NCBI GenBank assembly: GCA_016795565.1
Contig: JAEUGW010000033.1
Location: 62,001-126,000, forward strand
Direction: 5' to 3'
DNA: 64,000 nucleotides
From: Opitutaceae bacterium
GTDB lineage: Bacteria; Verrucomicrobiota; Verrucomicrobiia; Opitutales; Opitutaceae
Position 1 is the first letter of the stretch; each line of letters starts with the position of its first letter. Positions 60,885 to 64,000 of the stretch are shown piece after piece. Under the pieces are notes generated by a model. The model saw only the letters and a list, made by a program, of their open reading frames with translations, made no database searches and was not told where the DNA came from. A program made the translations under genes and the position numbers.

Positions 60885-62122
60885 CCGCGGACGGACGATC
60901 GCGAATTCCGGTTGGGCCGGCCTGGCGGCGAAGCGCCCGCTGGCTTTTGTCTTCCGTCATCGGCCTGCTGGTCTTCTCCGGCTGTTCCACCGTCTCCCGC
61001 CGCGGACCGGGCCGGACCGTGGTGGAAGTCCGGCCCGCCATCCTGCCCGCGCAGCTCGTCTCCAATTTTTTTGTCGTCGAGGCGCATCTGGACGGCGGCA
61101 CCCCCTACCGCTTCCTCGTCGATACCGGCTCCACCGTCAGCTACGTCACGCCCCAGCTCGCACAACGCTTCGCCGTGAAGGAGAAAAAAGGCGCGGCCCC
61201 GCGCCTCGTCCGGGTGCGCTCAGCCAACGGCGGGGAAACCGCGCTCCCCGCCATCACCCTGCGCCAGCTCCGGCTCGGCGCGTCGCTGTTCGAGCGCGTG
61301 CCGGCGCTGGCTTACGATTTCAGCGACCTGTCCAGCCATCTCGGCCTGCGGATCGACGGCATCATCGGCTTCCCGGTTTTCCAGCACACGCTCCTCACCC
61401 TGGATTATCCCGGGCAGCGCCTGATCATCGCGCCCGCCCCCGCCACCTACGCTCCCCCGCCCAAGCAAACACCACGCGTCTCGACGCTGACTTTCAGCAA
61501 CCAGCAAGGCGTGCCGCTCATCCCGATCCAGCTGGGCAACGAGTCTTTCGTCGCGCTCATCGATTCCGGCAGCGACGGCAGCCTCAGCCTGAATCCCGCC
61601 GGTCTCCACCCCCAGTTTTCCCACGGGCCGCGCGCGGGCACGCTCGTCTCCTCGCTGTCGGGCGACCGCCCGCAGCTCACCGGCCGCCTCAGCCAGAGCC
61701 TGCTTATCGGCACCCACCCCATCGCCCAGCCCATCGTGGATCTCACCGACCAGCTCTCGTCCCTCGGCGGCGAGCTCCTCCGGCATTTCACCGTCACCTT
61801 CGACCAGCGCCGCAACCTGGTGACCTTCACCCGCGAGGCCGATGGCCCCGTCACCATGGAAGCGCGCCGGCACACCGGGCTCTCTTTCGCCCGCTCGCCC
61901 GCTTACTGGCGGGTGCTGACGGTCATCCCCGACACGCCGACGGCGGCGCTGCCGGTGCAGGCCGGTGACCTCTGCGTCCGCATCAACGGGGAGCCCGTGG
62001 ACAAGTGGGACTACGCGCGCTACGCCGCACTCCTGAAGACCGCCACGAAGATTACCTGCACTTTTCTCGCCGGCACCAAGGAGACCGACATCGAGGTGCC
62101 GATCTTCAACCTGGTGCCCTGA
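60881..62122 (+). CDS. Lipoprotein with two aspartic-protease-like halves and PDZ-like end
   Basis: A 413-residue protein. The N-terminus has an Arg-rich start, a hydrophobic stretch and a lipobox (VFSGC, Cys35), so it is probably anchored as a lipoprotein. Two retropepsin-like motifs are present: FLVDTGSTVSYVT with Asp81 and ALIDSGSDGSL with Asp228, each starting a beta-rich domain. One chain could therefore form the two-lobed active site by itself. The end (VLTVIPDTPTAALPVQAGD, GEPVDKWDYARYAALL) resembles a PDZ domain. It is co-translated with an MFS transporter. Protease activity is inferred from motifs only. Confidence 0.8.
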   Translation: MTADGRSRIPVGPAWRRSARWLLSSVIGLLVFSGCSTVSRRGPGRTVVEVRPAILPAQLVSNFFVVEAHLDGGTPYRFLVDTGSTVSYVTPQLAQRFAVKEKKGAAPRLVRVRSANGGETALPAITLRQLRLGASLFERVPALAYDFSDLSSHLGLRIDGIIGFPVFQHTLLTLDYPGQRLIIAPAPATYAPPPKQTPRVSTLTFSNQQGVPLIPIQLGNESFVALIDSGSDGSLSLNPAGLHPQFSHGPRAGTLVSSLSGDRPQLTGRLSQSLLIGTHPIAQPIVDLTDQLSSLGGELLRHFTVTFDQRRNLVTFTREADGPVTMEARRHTGLSFARSPAYWRVLTVIPDTPTAALPVQAGDLCVRINGEPVDKWDYARYAALLKTATKITCTFLAGTKETDIEVPIFNLVP

Positions 62123-62221
62123 TTTGCCTCGGTTTCGCCGACTCCGTGCGCTGCCGGAGGACCGTGCGGAGGCGAGAACCGGGGACAAACACCGGGCCCG
62201 CAGCAGCGGGCAACGGTGCGC

Positions 62222-63565
62222 TTACTCCTTCCTGCGCAGCAAAAACGCCCCCGCGCCGTCGTGGCCGTCCTGCCACGGGTAGGCCTGCACGCTCTGCTCC
62301 AGCTTGAACGGGCCGCCGGCGCGGCTGTCGAAGAAGGCCTTGATGACCTGGTCGTTTTCCTGCCCGTCGATCGAGCAGGTGCTGTAGACGAGGCGCCCGC
62401 CGGGCCGCACGAGTCGCGCGGCGGCGTGGAGCAGCTCGAGCTGCGCCTCGGCGTGGCGCGCGAAGTCGCCGTCCTGCAGCCGCCACTTCACGTCGATGCG
62501 GTGGCGCATCACGCCGGTGTTGGAGCACGGCGCATCGAGCAGCACGGCGTCGTAACTCTCCGGCAGGTTGAGGTTGCGGTAGAAGACGGTGTTCACCTTG
62601 CGCAGGTCGGCCTCGACCTGCGCGACCTCGACGCCCGCCGGGGCGCGCGCGAGGTTTTCCTTCAGGCGCACGAGGCGGATGTCCGGCTTGCCCGGCTCGG
62701 CGGGCTCGTCGAGGGCGATGACCTTGCCGGACTTCATGGTGTCGGCGATGAACAGGCTCTTGCCGCCGGGTGCCGCGCAGGCGTCGAGGATGACCTCGCC
62801 GGGCTGCGGTGCCAGCAGGCCGATGCACAGGCGCGTGGAGGGATCCTGCACATAGAGGGCGCCGGCGCCGGCCAGCCGCCGGATCTCGTCCCACTTGCCC
62901 GGCTTCACCTCATAAAATCCAGCCCACTTGGTCGGTGCCAGGAAGTCCGGCTTGTCAGCCATAGGCCCGGCGACGGCTGACGCGGGGGATTCTTTTCTCC
63001 AGCGGGCATAGACCGGCGCGGGCTGCTGGTTCCATTCGAGCAGCTGGCGGGTCGTCGCGGCGCCGAACTGCTGGGTCCAGCGCGCCACCAGCCATTCCGG
63101 GTGGGCGAACGCGGTCGCCACGTCCGCAGGCGGCTCGGCCAGGCGCAAGGCGAGCTTGCGCGCCACGGCGTTGACCAGCCCGGCTTCCTTGGCGCTGCAC
63201 ACGGTCTTGGCCTTTTCCACGGCGTGATGGATGACCTTGGCGGTCAGGGCGGGGCCGCCTTCCAACAGCTCGAAACCGGCGACCACGAGCACGGCCTTCA
63301 CCTTGGTGCGGGGCGGGCGGGCCATCAGGCCGGCTAGGGCGGACTCCAGACGGCTCGACCACCGCACCACCCCGTAGAAAAGCTGCTGCGCGCGGGCGCG
63401 TTCCTGGCCGACCAGGGCTGACGGAAGTCCTTCCAGCAGCGTGTCCACCCGCTCCGAGCGGACCAGCCAGCGCTCGGTGAGGCCGACCGCGGCTTCCCAG
63501 CCGCCGAAGGTGGGTTTCGGTGCGGAGGAGGCTTTTTCCAAACCCTGTTTGACATCTTCTGCCAT
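62222..63565 (-). CDS. RsmB-like 16S rRNA cytosine-C5 methyltransferase
   Basis: A 447-residue protein from the ATG at 63565 (a GTG at 63589 is also in frame). Residues to about 140 form a NusB-like RNA-binding domain (ARAQQLFYGVVRW, VKAVLVVAGFELL). The methyltransferase part has ILDACAAPGGKSLFIADTM, LLDAPCSNTGVMRHRID and RLVYSTCSIDGQEND, with the two Cys of RNA m5C methyltransferases. It most likely methylates C967 of 16S rRNA. It is divergent from the gene at 63607 with a gap of only about 41 bases. Confidence 0.9.
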   Translation of the reverse strand: MAEDVKQGLEKASSAPKPTFGGWEAAVGLTERWLVRSERVDTLLEGLPSALVGQERARAQQLFYGVVRWSSRLESALAGLMARPPRTKVKAVLVVAGFELLEGGPALTAKVIHHAVEKAKTVCSAKEAGLVNAVARKLALRLAEPPADVATAFAHPEWLVARWTQQFGAATTRQLLEWNQQPAPVYARWRKESPASAVAGPMADKPDFLAPTKWAGFYEVKPGKWDEIRRLAGAGALYVQDPSTRLCIGLLAPQPGEVILDACAAPGGKSLFIADTMKSGKVIALDEPAEPGKPDIRLVRLKENLARAPAGVEVAQVEADLRKVNTVFYRNLNLPESYDAVLLDAPCSNTGVMRHRIDVKWRLQDGDFARHAEAQLELLHAAARLVRPGGRLVYSTCSIDGQENDQVIKAFFDSRAGGPFKLEQSVQAYPWQDGHDGAGAFLLRRKE

Positions 63566-63606
63566 TATCCACTCAACTAATCGGTTCACCGACTAGATAC
63601 GCAATT

Positions 63607-64000
63607 ATGAATTCCGAAGCCATCTCCGCGATCGTCAGCAAGCACCCCGCCCTCAAGGCGTCCAAAGCCAAGCTGGAGGCCATGGAACCCGGTGCTTACG
63701 TCGTCCACCGGAGCTGGGGTTTCGGCCAGATCAAGTCGTTCGACGACGCCGACCAGAAGCTCATCATCGATTTCAAGGGCAAGAAGGGCCACCCGATGGA
63801 CCCCGTTTTCTGCGTCAGCAGCATGGAGGTCCTGCCGACCAAGCACATCCTCGCCCGCAAGGAGACCGAGCCGGCCAAGGTCAAGGCCCTCATCGAGGAT
63901 GATGCCGTCCAGCTCGTCATCGACACCCTGTCCGCCTACCCGGGCAAGGCCGCCAGCGCCATCGAGCTGGAGATCGTCCTGGCCCAGGTCGTCGGCGAGG
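63607..64000 (+). CDS. N-terminal part of a Gre-like transcription elongation factor (PVC type, cut by window edge)
   Basis: The reading frame starts at the ATG at 63607 and stays open for 131 codons to the end of the window: MNSEAISAIVSKHPALKASK, then MEPGAYVVHRSWGFGQIKS, KLIIDFKGKKGHPMDPVF and MEVLPTKHILARK. The segment with RSWGFGQI and LIIDFKGK resembles the long N-terminal extension of chlamydial and verrucomicrobial GreA proteins, in which the cleavage-factor domain comes much later. The C-terminal domain is not in the window, so the call is tentative. Confidence 0.5.
   Translation, partial: MNSEAISAIVSKHPALKASKAKLEAMEPGAYVVHRSWGFGQIKSFDDADQKLIIDFKGKKGHPMDPVFCVSSMEVLPTKHILARKETEPAKVKALIEDDAVQLVIDTLSAYPGKAASAIELEIVLAQVVGE

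Overview
The window is very GC-rich, densely coded bacterial DNA. Several features suggest a Verrucomicrobiota (PVC group) chromosome, probably an Opitutaceae-like organism: a Gre-type factor with a long N-terminal extension at the right edge, many short translated intergenic repeats, and a large surface-glycan locus rich in membrane proteins. This placement is inferred from gene content and style; no marker gene proves it. No rRNA, tRNA, CRISPR array, transposase or prophage was seen.

Left part (1-41086) is a surface polysaccharide or glycoconjugate locus. It holds seven large polytopic membrane proteins (407, 2781, 5664, 9235, 25537, 27894, 32997) plus an ArnT/PMT-like one (34711), four family-2 glycosyltransferases, four GT-B glycosyltransferases (30191, 36216, 38639, 39872), four SAM methyltransferases, a sugar-nucleotide block (two epimerases, an RmlD-like reductase, rmlB, rmlA), a secreted six-hairpin glycosidase-like protein and a RelE/ParE-type toxin-antitoxin pair. 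The genes plausibly make nucleotide sugars, load sugars on a lipid carrier, and transfer and modify them at the membrane. A PLP enzyme of the serine palmitoyltransferase/BioF family (37456) sits among the glycosyltransferases.

Middle part (41245-49978) has a LysR regulator divergent from leuC-leuD, then a lipid-type cassette: an ACP fused to a FabZ-like dehydratase, a stand-alone ketosynthase and an MGDG-synthase-like glycosyltransferase on the minus strand. Divergent to it lie a GT4 glycosyltransferase and a hotdog thioesterase.

Right part (50080-64000) is mostly housekeeping: an FKBP isomerase, shikimate kinase and epoxyqueuosine reductase; a large LOG-domain protein; purD; a low-molecular-weight phosphatase next to glyA; a YjbR-like protein; an MFS transporter coupled to an aspartic-protease-like lipoprotein; an RsmB-like rRNA methyltransferase; and the start of the Gre-like factor.

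The most unusual theme is the repeat landscape. About ten unrelated families of short inverted repeats (70-140 bp) occupy intergenic gaps, and several have become part of genes. Element ends supply the stop codons of neighbouring genes, polypyrimidine repeats bracket sugar genes in opposite orientation, and repeat DNA is translated in frame in QueG, RmlA, GlyA and the protein at 56195. A second theme is shared C-terminal modules appended to several otherwise different membrane proteins of the glycan locus.
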